A DNA stretch of 64,000 nt from Clostridia bacterium UC5.1-1C12 (GCA_001305055.1 BBZX01000001.1:62001-126000), one strand, 5' to 3'. Positions 18,243 to 28,326 are shown, counted from the first letter of the stretch. Numbers and translations: made by a program. The notes: generated by a model from the sequence alone, not told the origin.

Positions 18243-19552
18243 ATGATCTATGGAATAACAGCAATTGTCGGACGGCCTAATGTTGGCAAGTCGACAGTAT
18301 TTAATCGAATTATCGGCGAGCGGAAATCAATTGTCGAGGATACACCGGGTGTTACCCGTGACCGTATCTACGGCAAGGCAGAATGGCTCACAAAAGAATT
18401 CAGAGTTATTGATACCGGCGGTATTCAGATTGAAAATCAGCCGTTTAAAGAAGAAATTGAAATGCAGGTTGAAATTGCGATTGAAGAAGCGGATTCAATT
18501 GTTTTTGTTGTAAATGGCCGAGATGGTCTGACTAAAGATGATGAATATATTGCCAAGATGCTTCGTAAATCACAGAAGCCGGTGATCCTAGTTGTCAACA
18601 AGATTGATGATCTGCAATTTATGGATGCAATCTATGAATTCTATGCATTGGGACTTGGTGATCCAATCGCATTGTCAGGAACTCATGGTATTGGTATTGG
18701 TGATATGCTTGATAAAATTGTTGAGTCTTTCCCTAAGAATATCCGCAATGAATATGAAGGTATGACGCGCTTCTGTCTGATTGGCCGTCCTAATGTCGGT
18801 AAATCATCATTGGTTAATGCGATTTTAAATCAGGATCGAGTTATCGTTTCAAATGTCGAAGGCACGACTCGTGATGCAATCGATACACCTTTTAAGCGGG
18901 AAGGCAAGGAATATGTCGTTGTTGATACAGCTGGTATCCGCAAACGCGGCAAGGTTTATGAAAATGTAGAAAAATACTCAGTGATGCGGGCAATGAGCGC
19001 CATTGAGCGCTGTGACGTTGTATTGGTAGTCATTGACGGCGAGAGCGGTATCCGTGATCAGGATAAGCATGTGGCTGGCTATGCGCATGAGGCTGGCAAG
19101 GGTGTAATTATTATCTATAATAAATGGGATACGTCGATAAGGATGAAAACTCAACGGTCAGCATCGAAAAGAAATTGCGCAATGAGTTTGTCTATCTGAG
19201 TTATGCGCCGATTCTGTTTGTATCAGCACTGACTAAACAGCGGATTCATCAAATTCTGCCGCTGATCGATATGGTTCATGATTATTCATTGCTGAGGATT
19301 CAGACGAATGTATTAAATGAAGTCATTTTAGATGCTCAGTTAATGACGCCGCCGCCAACTCACAATGGTAAGCGCCTGCGTATCTATTATTGTTCACAGG
19401 TTGCGGTAGCACCGCCGACTTTTGTACTCTTTGTTAATGATCCTGAGCTTCTGCATTTCAGCTATAAACGCTTTTTAGAAAATAAGCTGCGTGAGGCATT
19501 TGATTTCACGGGTACAACGTTAAGAATCATCGCCAGAGAAAAAACGCAATAG
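18243..19552 (+). CDS. der: Ribosome-assembly GTPase Der/EngA (frameshifted as read)
   Basis: About 436 residues, with two tandem GTPase domains and a C-terminal KH-like domain; needed for 50S subunit maturation. G1 motifs GRPNVGKST and GRPNVGKSS and matching DTxG and NKxD motifs are visible in both halves. One base is missing near 19132 in [14 protein letters not shown], which splits the gene in the second G domain. The KH part ([15 protein letters not shown]) follows in the other frame. SD GAGGAGG. Confidence 0.95.
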
Positions 19553-19563
19553 GAGAAGATAAA

Positions 19564-20558
19564 ATGAAAACTGTTGTAATTGGCAGCGGCAGCTGGGGCA
19601 CGGCTTTGGCTCAGGTGCTCGTTGATAATGGACAAAACTGTATCATTTGGGGTAAAATCATGAGGAAGTCAATGAGATTCAAAATGAACATACAATAAAG
19701 AAATTCTTTCCTGACGTACAGCTGAATCCACAGCTTCAGGCGACTGCCGATCTCAGCGTAATTAAAGATGCTGATGTTGTACTTTTATCAGTACCTTCGA
19801 TTGCGATTGAGGAAGTATGCCAGGGAATTCTGCCTTATTTAACTAAAAAAATCATCGTTGTTAATACTGCTAAAGGGTTTCATCCGGGCAACAACGACCG
19901 GATGTCAAATGTAATTCGTGATTGTATTCCATCGGATAAGCTGAGCAGTGTAGTTTCACTGATTGGTCCAAGCCATGCAGAGGAAGTTGTACTGCGAATG
20001 CTGACAACGATTTGCGCGGTTTCATTAAATGAAGCTGATGCTATGACGATTCAGCATCTGTTCTCAAACAATTACTTTCGTGTTTACCGCGGCAATGATG
20101 AGCTTGGCTCTGAGCTTGGTGTAGCGGTTAAAAATGCGATTGCTTTAGCGAGCGGCGTATTGGCAGGCCTTGGTTATGGCGATAATACGAAGGCTGCGCT
20201 GATTACCCGCGGTTTAGCTGAAATGATTCGCTTCGGTACTGCTATGGGCGGCCGTCAGGAAACGTTTATGGGCTTGACCGGCATCGGTGATTTAGTTGTT
20301 ACTTGTACAAGTGTACATTCCCGTAATTTTCAAGCTGGCTATCAGATTGGCAAGGCGGATGATGCGCAAGTTTTTTGGCAGAACAATACGAAAACGGTTG
20401 AAGGGGTGCGCACGGCTAAGGTTTTGTATGAACTTAAGGAGCAGCACCAGATCGACATGCCAATCGTTGATGAGATTTATAAAGTGTTGTATGAGGGTAA
20501 AAGGCCATCAGTTTCAGCCCGTGATTTGATGCTGCGTGAATTAAAAGCAGAACTTTAA
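19564..20558 (+). CDS. gpsA: Glycerol-3-phosphate dehydrogenase [NAD(P)+] (frameshifted as read)
   Basis: About 331 residues. It makes sn-glycerol-3-phosphate for phospholipids. The N-terminal Rossmann motif is [10 protein letters not shown]; after the break come [42 protein letters not shown] and the catalytic-region motif TCTSVHSRN. One A is missing near 19653 (corrected [12 protein letters not shown]). The usual GPSFA/H motif reads GPSHAEE, fine for the family. SD AGGAGA. B. subtilis has gpsA directly after der too. Confidence 0.95.
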
Positions 20559-20566
20559 AAACACAT

Positions 20567-20593
20567 AAAAAATACGCATGATGCGTATTTTTA
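20567..20593. terminator. Bidirectional terminator between gpsA and the aldolase
   Basis: Nearly perfect palindrome, AAAAATACGC / GCGTATTTTT around ATGAT, with A and T runs on each side between convergent genes. Confidence 0.85.
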
Positions 20594-21632
20594 TTTTGCC
20601 TGTTCGGTATATGATTTAAAATCATTGATAAATTCATCGATGATATGATCCGGACAAGCCCAAGATGTTACAAAGCGCAGCGCTGAGGTTTCATTCATTT
20701 ATTTTTTCATGAACCTGAAATGCGTATTTCTCACTGATCTTATCGGCTAATGAATTAGGTAGAATCGGGAATAGTTGATTCGTCGGTGAATCGGCATAAA
20801 ATTCAAATCCGGTATCCTTGATGACTGTGACCATTCGCTGTGCACATTCGTTTGCATGCTTGGCTAATGAATATAATAAATCATTTTCAAAAAGTGATTT
20901 GAATTGAAGACCTATAAGAAAGCCTTTAGCCAGCATACCGCCGCGCTGTTTGATATTATAGCGAAATTCCTTTTTAATTTGTTCATGATTGATTACAACA
21001 GCTTCACCGAACAGTGCGCCGTTCTTTGTGCCGCCAATATAGAATACATCACAAAGCCTTGCGATATCAGCAAGCGTCAGATCATTGCCTTCAGCTGTTA
21101 AAGCGCTGCCCAGCCGCGCTCCATCCATAAACAGATATAAATCCAGTTCCTTGCAGATTTTGTGAAGGGCGGTTAATTCTTCCTTATAGTATATGGTTCC
21201 CAGCTCCGTCGCATTAGAAATATAAACCATTTTAGGTTTGACCATATGCTCATCGGCGTGAAAATCAACGATCTTTTGTATCATGACCGGTGTTAATTTG
21301 CCGTCCTTTGCATAGGCTGTACATACCTTATGTCCGCATGCCTCAATAGATCCTGTTTCATGAACGTTGATATGTCCGCTCTCACAGGCAATCACCGCTT
21401 CATAAGGCCGCAGGGCAGCGGCTATCACGGTAAGATTGGCTTGCGTACCGCCGACTAGAAAATGCACGTCAGCCTGTTCGGCATTGCATTCCTTGCGGAT
21501 TAAAGAACGTGCCTGTTCACAAATTTCATCCATTCCATAACCGATTTTCTGATTTAGATTCTCATCGCTCATCGCTTTTAATATCGAGGGATGCGCCCCT
21601 TCACTGTAATCATTTCTAAAACTGTACATCAT
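20591..21632 (-). CDS. Low-specificity threonine aldolase-type PLP enzyme (frameshifted as read)
   Basis: About 346 residues after repair. Beta-eliminating lyase/threonine aldolase family: FRNDYSEGAHP at the N-terminus, FLVGGTQANLTV, FMDGARLGSAL and the PLP lysine in YIGGTKNGALFG. As read it ends KINE; removing one A near 20697 gives KINDETSALRFVTSWAC and a natural end EQAK, matching the family's usual C-terminus. The start is placed at the ATG after ACGGAGGTAGAT. It probably cleaves L-threonine or L-allo-threonine to glycine and acetaldehyde. Confidence 0.85.
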
Positions 21633-21740
21633 ATCTACCTCCGTCATTTTAACTATTATAATCCTCTTTTCTTATTTCATCAATATTGAAGATTTGCACT
21701 TAACAGAAAAAAAGGTAAACTATTACTTGGAGGAATAGCT

Positions 21741-22282
21741 ATGAAAAATAACACTGAAGAACTATATCAATGGGGAGAGGACATGCTGACTTTTCACTTA
21801 CCGCGCTGGCATGAGCTGCCTTCTATTGATTTATATATGGATCAACTGATTTCTCTGATTGAACGTTATCTGGCTCCCTTAAGCATACCCGATGAGAAAA
21901 TCATCACCCCGGCTATGGTAAATAATTATGTGAAGATGAAATTGATTCCTTCACCGCAGAAAAAACGATATAACCGTGTTCATCTCGCTTATCTGATTGT
22001 TATTTCTGTTTTTAAACAAGTATTTCACTCTCAGATATCAAAACAGCAATCACGATGCAAACCGTTGTGATGAGTGAAAAGGATTCCTATAATCTCTTCT
22101 GTGAGGAGCAGGAACAAGCCCTGCAGATGATGCTTTCCCTGATTCTGAAGGGCGGTGCGCTGAATATTATTGATCCAGTTGTTATGAGTGCGATACCGAT
22201 GAAGTTTGCGGCCTTGGCTTTTGCGAATAAAGTGCTGGTTCAAAAAGTAATTCACATTCAGCCGGAAAATGAAATAAAATAA
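21741..22282 (+). CDS. DUF1836 family protein (frameshifted as read)
   Basis: About 180 residues after repair. The middle, IPDEKIITPAMVNNYVKMKLIPSP and KKRYNRVHLAYLIVI, shows the MerR-like helical pattern of DUF1836. After one missing T near 22024 it continues VFSLSDIKTAITMQ and ends with hydrophobic MKFAALAFANKVL. SD TTGGAGGAA. The function of the family is not established; a DNA-binding role is suggested by the winged-helix-like core. It stands alone before spoIVA. Confidence 0.7.
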
Positions 22283-22290
22283 AGATTAAC

Positions 22291-22345
22291 CCCTTATTCT
22301 ATGCATATCTGTGCATTCTGACACATACAGTTTAATGAATAAGGG
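22291..22345 (+). repeat. Inverted repeat in the spoIVA leader overlapping the SD
   Basis: CCCTTATTC (22291-22299) is exactly complementary to GAATAAGGG (22337-22345), 37 bases apart. The right arm includes the start of the SD GGGAGGA. It may be a weak terminator of the upstream gene, an SD-masking stem in read-through transcripts, or chance. Confidence 0.5.
22305..22331 (+). promoter_or_regulatory. Candidate sigma-E promoter for spoIVA
   Basis: An ATA -35 core (22305-22307), 16 bases, and CATACAGT (22324-22331), which fits the B. subtilis sigma-E -10 consensus CATACA-N-T. spoIVA is sigma-E controlled in B. subtilis. The predicted RNA would start about 17 bases before the ATG and lack the left arm of the inverted repeat. 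Confidence 0.55.
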
Positions 22346-22354
22346 AGGAACCTA

Positions 22355-23834
22355 ATGAATACCACAGAGATTTTAAAAAATATCGCACAACGTACGGGCG
22401 GAGACATATATCTGGGAATAGTCGGACCAGTCCGTGTCGGCAAATCAACATTTATTAAAAAGTTTATGGAAAAGGCTGTTATTCCTTACATCAGTGATGA
22501 GTATGAAAAGGCGCGGATGACGGATGAGCTTCCGCAATCCGGTGAAGGCAAGACAATCATGACCACCGAGCCGAAATTTGTACCGAATAATGCAGCGACC
22601 ATTGAATTTGAAGACGGCTTTAACGTTAAAGTAAGACTTGTTGACTGTGTCGGTTATGTTATTCCTGAAGCTAAGGGCTACAAGGATGAGAATGGCATGC
22701 GGATGGTGCGCACACCATGGTATGATCAAGCCATACCCTTTAATGAGGCTGCTAAAACAGGCACTCAGAAGGTGATTCAGGATCATTCGACGATCGGTAT
22801 TGTCGTAACCAGTGACGGCAGCATCACCGATCTGCCGCGGGAAGCTTATGTAGAGGCTGAGCAGGAGGTCATTGATGAACTGATAGCGATCGGAAAGCCA
22901 TTCATCGTGATTGTCAATACGACAGATCCTACCAGTGCGTCAGCCAGCAGTGTTGTTGAGAAACTGAAAGAAAAATATGATGTACCGATTCTGGCGATCT
23001 CCGTTGAATCCATGAATGAAGTCGATATTCATACTATTTTAAGAGAAGCGCTTTATTGAATTTCCGGTATCGGAGATTAACATTCAGCTGCCTCAGTGGG
23101 TGGCTGTACTCAGCGATGATCACTGGCTGAAGAAAAACATCAATGCTTCCATCGAAGCGAGCATGTCATCCGTTGACAAGCTGCGTGAAGTTGAAAAAAT
23201 TACCGATGTTCTTAATGAGAATGAATACATTGACAGCAGCAATCTTTCAACGATTGATCCCGGCAACGGCAACGTGTTTGTCGATATTGTGATCAAGCCT
23301 GGATTATACAATGATATTCTTCGTGAAATCATGGGTGTTGAAATCAAGGATAAGGCTGAATTAATGTCATTGATGCAGGACTTTTCTAAAGCTAAAAAAG
23401 AATATGATGCAATCAGTTCCGCATTAAAGATGGTGAAACAAACCGGTTATGGCTTTGCCTCTGCCAGTCTGAGTGATATCGAATTATCAACACCGGAAAT
23501 CATTAAGCAGGGCAATCGCTACGGCGTAAGACTGAAAGCGATCGCGCCGAGTATTCATATGATTAAGGTTGATGTAGAAAGCTCCTTTGAACCAATCATC
23601 GGCTCAAAAGAGCAGAGTGAGGAATTAATTAACTATCTGTTAAGAGACCAGGGAAAGGATGATCAGAGTATTTGGGATTCTGATATTTTCGGCCGTAAAC
23701 TCTCTGATTTGATCCGCGACGGGCTTAATGCCAAGCTTTCCATGATCCCTGAGGCTGCACGGGTGCGCTTACAGGATATTTTAACTAAACTGGTTAATAA
23801 AGGAAAGGGAAATGTCATTGCGATAGTCCTATAA
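22355..23834 (+). CDS. spoIVA: Stage IV sporulation protein A, spore-coat basement ATPase (frameshifted as read)
   Basis: About 492 residues, the normal size. SpoIVA polymerises around the forespore using ATP and anchors the coat. The N-terminus shows NIAQRTGGDIYLGIVGPVR with P-loop GPVRVGKST; DCVGYVIPEAKGY and TTDPTSASAS follow. An extra T near 23056 ends the first frame at REALY; the corrected junction is REALYEFPVSEINIQLP. The C-terminal half ends with a short hydrophobic stretch (KGNVIAIVL), the membrane/SpoVM-contacting end. Directly before hup, as in B. subtilis. Confidence 0.95.
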
Positions 23835-23927
23835 TTAAGCCTTTATTGAAAATTCATTTATTCGATAAAAGTGTTGAAATAGTAACTGTTTGATGATATT
23901 ATATATTCATGTTTGGAGGTAATTAAC

Positions 23928-24212
23928 ATGAGTGAAGTTTTAAACAAAAAAGGTTTAGTCGAAGTTTTGGCTAATAAACTAGAAATTACAAAAAAGGATG
24001 CAACAGTTGCAGTTGATACAGTATTTGAATCTATTACTGCTGCATTAGTTGACGGATCAAAGGTTGACATCAGCGGTTTCGGTAAATTTGAAGTTAAGGA
24101 ACGTGCGGCACGTACAGGTATTAACCCTGCTACTAAAGAACCACTTCCTATTCCTGCTACAAAAGCTCCTGCATTTAAGGCAGCTAAAGCATTAAAGGAT
24201 GCTGTTAAATAG
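23928..24212 (+). CDS. hup: DNA-binding protein HU
   Basis: A 94-residue nucleoid protein. The DNA-binding arm signature GFGKFEVKERAARTG is followed by NPATKEPLPIPATKAPAF and ends KALKDAVK. The start ATG follows TTGGAGGTAATTAAC; a TTG 15 bases upstream is part of the SD region. It is a dimeric histone-like protein. Codon use is strongly restricted, suggesting high expression. Confidence 0.96.
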   Translation: MSEVLNKKGLVEVLANKLEITKKDATVAVDTVFESITAALVDGSKVDISGFGKFEVKERAARTGINPATKEPLPIPATKAPAFKAAKALKDAVK

Positions 24213-24235
24213 AAGCTTCGGCTTCTATTTTTCTT
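24208..24235 (+). terminator. Terminator after hup
   Basis: AATAGAAGC-TTCG-GCTTCTATT, a perfect nine-base stem with a UUCG loop, then T-rich sequence. It overlaps the hup stop. Confidence 0.9.
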
Positions 24236-24252
24236 TCTAAGGAGGGACTAGC

Positions 24253-24945
24253 GTGAACGATATCTACTATCTGCAGTATTTGCTGTATATTGCTGCTTTT
24301 GCAGTGATTATGATCGCCAATGCTAGAATGCAGAGCGCATATCACCGTTATCGTAAAATTGATACTGAAAAAGGATATACTGGCGCGCAGACAGCCAGAA
24401 TGATTTTGGATGCGAATGGTCTTCAGAATGTAACTGTCCAGCTAAGCAATGGCGGTTCACTTTCTGATCATTATAATCCAATGGATCATACGGTTAATCT
24501 GTCAGCGGATATTTTTTATAAAACATCCATTGCATCGGTTTCGGTTGCGGCTCATGAAGTCGGTCATGCCATCCAGCATAAGGAAGGCTATGGAGCTATT
24601 GAATTGAGAAACCGTATTCTGCCATTGGCAAACATAGCCAGTCAATTAGGCTGGGTTGTGCTGTTTTTAGGCTTGATATTCAGTATTAGGCCATTGCTGA
24701 TGCTGGGGATCGCAGCGTTATGTATTGTTGCAGTTTTCCAAATCATAACTTTGCCGATTGAATTTAATGCATCTAAACGCGCTTTAATGCAGCTTGAGAG
24801 TTTGGCTATCGTTGATGAAGCGGAACAGGCAGACGCACAGAGTATGCTTAAAGCAGCGGCACTGACCTATGTGGCAGCATTGATCAATACAGTTTTCCAA
24901 ATTCTGCGTATGCTTTTGATTTCAGGAAGAAGAAATAACGATTAA
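24253..24945 (+). CDS. Membrane zinc metallopeptidase, YugP-like (Zn_peptidase_2)
   Basis: A 230-residue protein starting at GTG after AAGGAGGGACTAGC. The metal site is HEVGHAIQH (101-109), with a further glutamate in LPIEFNASKRAL. Hydrophobic segments lie at the N-terminus, around 117-160 and near the end, so the catalytic part faces the membrane. The family is widespread in Bacillota; its substrate is unknown. Complete, with no break. Confidence 0.88.
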   Translation: MNDIYYLQYLLYIAAFAVIMIANARMQSAYHRYRKIDTEKGYTGAQTARMILDANGLQNVTVQLSNGGSLSDHYNPMDHTVNLSADIFYKTSIASVSVAAHEVGHAIQHKEGYGAIELRNRILPLANIASQLGWVVLFLGLIFSIRPLLMLGIAALCIVAVFQIITLPIEFNASKRALMQLESLAIVDEAEQADAQSMLKAAALTYVAALINTVFQILRMLLISGRRNND

Positions 24946-24967
24946 AACGAACTTCGGTTCGTTTTTT
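24944..24967 (+). terminator. Terminator after the zinc peptidase
   Basis: AAAACGAAC-TTCG-GTTCGTTTT with a UUCG tetraloop and T run; overlaps the stop codon. Confidence 0.9.
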
Positions 24968-25018
24968 TAAACATTCAAACTTTCTTCGCTTATATATAAC
25001 TATAACGGAGGTGGTAGC

Positions 25019-26503
25019 GTGAGAGCTTTGAAATGGATTCTGACAATCTGTTTACTGCTGACTGTTCATTCACTGAAAATAGAAAGTTATAGTGCGACGG
25101 ATAAAGAAAGGCTGCCTTATGAAATCCAATCGATTGAAATCAGTGAGGAAGGTTTTGTGATTCAGGGCTGGGGCATGCTCAGCAGTGTTCAGCATTTCCG
25201 CGATGGCAGCGATCATCAATTTGAATTAAAGCTGACAAATGACCAGGGTGAAGCTCTAGCGCTGCCAGGGACGATTCTGGCAAATGATCAGACAGAAGTT
25301 ATGCGGACTATGAATGTCAGAAAATGCGGGGATGGGGAATTTAATCAGGATGGGGAAGTCTGCTACTATGATTACCGTAATGTCGGTTTTCGCTTTGTCA
25401 TTCCTTTTGAATTGCTGCTGACAGATACCGCATATTATGCTTCTCTGATCGTTCATGGCTTAAGCAGCGGCATCAGCCGGGAAACATTGATTTATTATCC
25501 GACACTTGTGCCGCTTCAAGCGCAGCGTGACACGGTGCTTTATCAGGCATTTTCTGATCTTATCGATACCCAGCTGCGGGTTGCCTATCAGTCGGTATTT
25601 GAACGCAGCGAACCGGTAAAAGAAAACGCAAACCGAACTGCCGATACATTCTGTTCACCAACATATGGTTATTTTGTATTTTATGAACCAGACACGGTTT
25701 TTACACATGTTTTTGATCGGATTCAAAACGGGGGTGTAACTTATTACAAGGTGCATACAAGCAAAGAGATCAAATGCGTGAATGGACGTAATGTCTCCCA
25801 TGAAGGTGAGGATCATGAAAGCTGGATTGCCGGTAATTTTGTTGACTATATCGGTGAACCTTTACTTATCAGCGCCTATGAATTCAATAATCCGCCCGAA
25901 ATCACGATTTTAGCTCACCCAATCATTTATACCGGTGAGGCCATTCATTTACTTGATTATGCAATCGCTTATGATATTGAGGATGGCGATCTTACGGATC
26001 AGCTGCAGGTCATTGATGGTGAAGTCATTGATGAACCAGGTAATTATCTGATTACCTTCTATGTTGAGGACAGTAAGGGGCTGTATGATATTAAACAGAT
26101 GCTTGTTACGGTGATTGAACCGGACAATTATCCGCCGCTGATTGATGCCAGTGATCATACGATTTATCAATACGATGACTTTGATTACATGAAGGATGTA
26201 TCGGCTTATGATTTTGAAGATGGCTGGCTGAATGATGTGATCAGCTATACGGGTTCTGTTGATACGTGGGTCTTGGGTGAATATCCTGTAACTTACTATG
26301 TCATGGACAGTGAAGGATTAATTGATACAAAGACAATTATCGTTAAAGTAATCCGTAACCCTCGTGAAAAAATCCGTTATATCGATCAGAATAAACCTTT
26401 TTATGAAGAGCCAATTCCCAAAAATTGGACGCGCAAATACATGCATCTGTTTGATATGCTGAAAAACTCTAAGCTGCTCGCTGAAACAAAATTTATTAAA
26501 TAG
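25019..26503 (+). CDS. Secreted protein with two DUF5011/Ig-like C-terminal domains
   Basis: 494 residues starting at GTG after AACGGAGGTGGTAGC. An N-terminal signal peptide (basic MRALK, hydrophobic WILTICLLLTV) is cleaved near residue 25. Residues about 30-280 are an unrecognised domain with paired cysteines (VRKCGDGEF...EVCYYDY; TFCSPTYGYF). Two related repeats follow at about 285-370 and 373-452: each runs NPPEI/YPPLI, then AYDIEDGDLTD or AYDFEDGWLND, then GNYLITFYVEDSKGL or GEYPVTYYVMDSEGL. No LPXTG or membrane anchor is seen, so it is probably released or bound non-covalently. Confidence 0.7.
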   Translation: MRALKWILTICLLLTVHSLKIESYSATDKERLPYEIQSIEISEEGFVIQGWGMLSSVQHFRDGSDHQFELKLTNDQGEALALPGTILANDQTEVMRTMNVRKCGDGEFNQDGEVCYYDYRNVGFRFVIPFELLLTDTAYYASLIVHGLSSGISRETLIYYPTLVPLQAQRDTVLYQAFSDLIDTQLRVAYQSVFERSEPVKENANRTADTFCSPTYGYFVFYEPDTVFTHVFDRIQNGGVTYYKVHTSKEIKCVNGRNVSHEGEDHESWIAGNFVDYIGEPLLISAYEFNNPPEITILAHPIIYTGEAIHLLDYAIAYDIEDGDLTDQLQVIDGEVIDEPGNYLITFYVEDSKGLYDIKQMLVTVIEPDNYPPLIDASDHTIYQYDDFDYMKDVSAYDFEDGWLNDVISYTGSVDTWVLGEYPVTYYVMDSEGLIDTKTIIVKVIRNPREKIRYIDQNKPFYEEPIPKNWTRKYMHLFDMLKNSKLLAETKFIK

Positions 26504-26531
26504 ACAGGAGACAATATGCTCCTGTTTTGTT
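26504..26531 (+). terminator. Terminator after the secreted protein
   Basis: ACAGGAG / CTCCTGT stem with an eight-base loop and following T-rich stretch. Confidence 0.8.
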
Positions 26532-26559
26532 ATTTTTGGTGGGATAATCATTTGGATAT

Positions 26560-26637
26560 GAGATAAAATGAGATGTTTATTGAATTTATGTGAAATATAA
26601 TGAGATATTAAGTTGACAATATGAAATATAATGATAT
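26560..26637 (+). repeat. Three imperfect 15-base direct repeats upstream of the PTS operon
   Basis: GAGATAAAATGAGAT (26560), GAAATATAATGAGAT (26592) and GAAATATAATGATAT (26623) are spaced 32 and 31 bases start to start, three helical turns, so all face the same side of DNA. The third covers the promoter -10. They are probably operators for the DeoR-type regulator encoded at the end of the cluster. Confidence 0.6.
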
Positions 26638-26640
26638 ACT
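26613..26640 (+). promoter_or_regulatory. Promoter of the PTS operon
   Basis: TTGACA (26613-26618), 16 bases, TATACT (26635-26640). It overlaps the third operator-like repeat, which fits repression by steric blocking. Confidence 0.7.
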
Positions 26641-26666
26641 TTGAGTATAAAGAAAGGGGTACCAAG

Positions 26667-27078
26667 ATGAAAAGAAAAAGTGATACTCGCAGCACACGGC
26701 AGCTTAGCACAAGCACTGTTGGAGACTACGCAGATGATTATCGGTCCGCATGAGGACATGCTTGCGGTAGGACTGCAGGCAGGAATGGCACCGGAAGCGT
26801 ATAAAGAAACGCTTGAAGAGGTTTTCCTGCAATATCCTGATCATGAATTTCTGGTGCTGATCGATGTTTTAGGAGGGACACCCTTCAACAGCATTATCGG
26901 CAGACTTCAGGAGCCGAATGTGCAGGTTGTTGTAGGCGTCAATCTTGGCATGATGCTGGAGGTCATGCTGAATCAGGAACATTATGCACTGGATGAATTG
27001 GCAGAATTTGCTAAAACCATGGGAATGAAGAGCTTAATGACTAAAAATGAATTATTAAGCAGCTTTGCAAAGGAGTGA
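26667..27078 (+). CDS. PTS system mannose-family EIIA component
   Basis: About 136 residues. The phosphorylated histidine is His10 in MKRKVILAAHGSLAQALLE; LVLIDVLGGTPFNS is the second family motif. As read, the ATG after AAAGGGGTACCAAG is one base out of frame because of an extra A near 26677; without repair only an internal GTG start would remain. It accepts phosphate from HPr and passes it to EIIB. First gene of a PTS operon of four separate subunits. Confidence 0.88.
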
Positions 27079-27085
27079 GTGAAAA

Positions 27086-27559
27086 ATGAGTATTAAGTTT
27101 ATACGCATCGATGACCGCCTGATTCATGGTCAGGTAGTAACCGCGTGGATCAAGAATTATCAGGCTAAAAAGATTTTAATTATCGATGATCAGGTAGCCG
27201 CTGACAGCTTTTTGATCAATGTGCTGAAGATGGTTGCACCTTCCGGCATTGAATTAAGAATTGAGGGAACCAACAATTTAACTCAGTTGATTGCGGAATA
27301 TGAGGCGGATGATAAAAATACAGTGCTGCTGATGAAAACACCGCAGACGGCTCAAAAGGTATTTGACAGCGGCGCTTCGCTGAGAGCTTTGAATGTCGGC
27401 GGCATGGGCGCGAGTAAAACACGCAAAAATTTATATAAAAATGTATCTGCCAGTGATGATGAAGTTGCGGTATTAAAAGCAATGGAAGATGCGGGAATTC
27501 GCGTATATTTTCAAGCGACACCGAATGATAAGCAAATTGATTTAAAAAATTTAAAATAA
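27086..27559 (+). CDS. PTS system mannose/sorbose-family EIIB component
   Basis: 157 residues. The family N-terminus IRIDDRLIHGQVVTAW contains phosphohistidine His14; VLLMKTPQTAQK and LNVGGMGASKTRKNLYKNV follow. It transfers phosphate to the sugar carried by EIIC/EIID. SD GGAGTGAG. The sugar cannot be told from sequence. Confidence 0.93.
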   Translation: MSIKFIRIDDRLIHGQVVTAWIKNYQAKKILIIDDQVAADSFLINVLKMVAPSGIELRIEGTNNLTQLIAEYEADDKNTVLLMKTPQTAQKVFDSGASLRALNVGGMGASKTRKNLYKNVSASDDEVAVLKAMEDAGIRVYFQATPNDKQIDLKNLK

Positions 27560-27580
27560 CAAGGAAAAGGGAGGAATATT

Positions 27581-28324
27581 ATGTTCACACAAGCAATCCT
27601 GGTTGCACTTTGTACTTGGCTATGTGCATCGGGAATCGAATTTACATGCTGGTCCATTCAGCTTTGTTCACCCATTATCTTCGGACCGATCATCGGTGCA
27701 ATCATGGGCGATATGCAGGCAGGGCTGATTATCGGTTCAATGACTCAGCTGGTATATATGGGAAATATCATGGTCGGCGGCATCAGTTCTGTCGATTATC
27801 CAATGGCCGGCTGCGTTGCGACAGCCTTAGCAATTGCTACCCATTCAGGCTATGAAATGGGAGTTACAATTGCTGTATCGTTTGGTTTGTTCGGTATGGT
27901 CGTGGAGACATCAAAAATGACGCTTAGTTCATTCTTTGTCCATCGTGCGGATACATGTGCTGAAAATGCTAATACACAGGGTATCTTTTTCTATAATGTA
28001 ATATGTCCGCAGATTTTAAATTTCTTTCTCTATTTTATACCAGCCTTCTTATGTGTGTACTATGGCGCTGAATATCTGAATGAATTTTTAGACATGCTGC
28101 CGGAGGTATTATTAAGCGGTCTTGAAGCGGTCGGTATGCTGCTGCCGGCTTTGGGAATCGCGATGCTGCTGAAAGCCTTATTCAGCTTCCGCTTTATTCC
28201 ATATTTTATTATCGGTTATGTCGTATCAGTCTATTTAGGGTTGGGAATCATCCCTGTTTCACTGCTTGGCGGAGCGTTTGCAATTCTTTATTGGTTCAGT
28301 TACCGAGATGAACAGGAGGCTTAA
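27581..28324 (+). CDS. PTS system mannose-family EIIC permease
   Basis: A 247-residue membrane protein with several helices, carrying GPIIGAIMGDMQAGLIIGS and MTQLVYMGNIMVGG, typical of the PTS-Man IIC family. With EIID it forms the sugar channel. SD GGGAGG. It has two bases between its stop and the EIID ATG. Confidence 0.92.
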   Translation: MFTQAILVALCTWLCASGIEFTCWSIQLCSPIIFGPIIGAIMGDMQAGLIIGSMTQLVYMGNIMVGGISSVDYPMAGCVATALAIATHSGYEMGVTIAVSFGLFGMVVETSKMTLSSFFVHRADTCAENANTQGIFFYNVICPQILNFFLYFIPAFLCVYYGAEYLNEFLDMLPEVLLSGLEAVGMLLPALGIAMLLKALFSFRFIPYFIIGYVVSVYLGLGIIPVSLLGGAFAILYWFSYRDEQEA

Positions 28325-28326
28325 TC

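Noticed and set aside
22260..22345. Inverted repeat before spoIVA as a standard rho-independent terminator.
   Set aside because: The 37-base loop and lack of a T-run after the right arm make it a poor terminator; it is recorded as a leader repeat instead.
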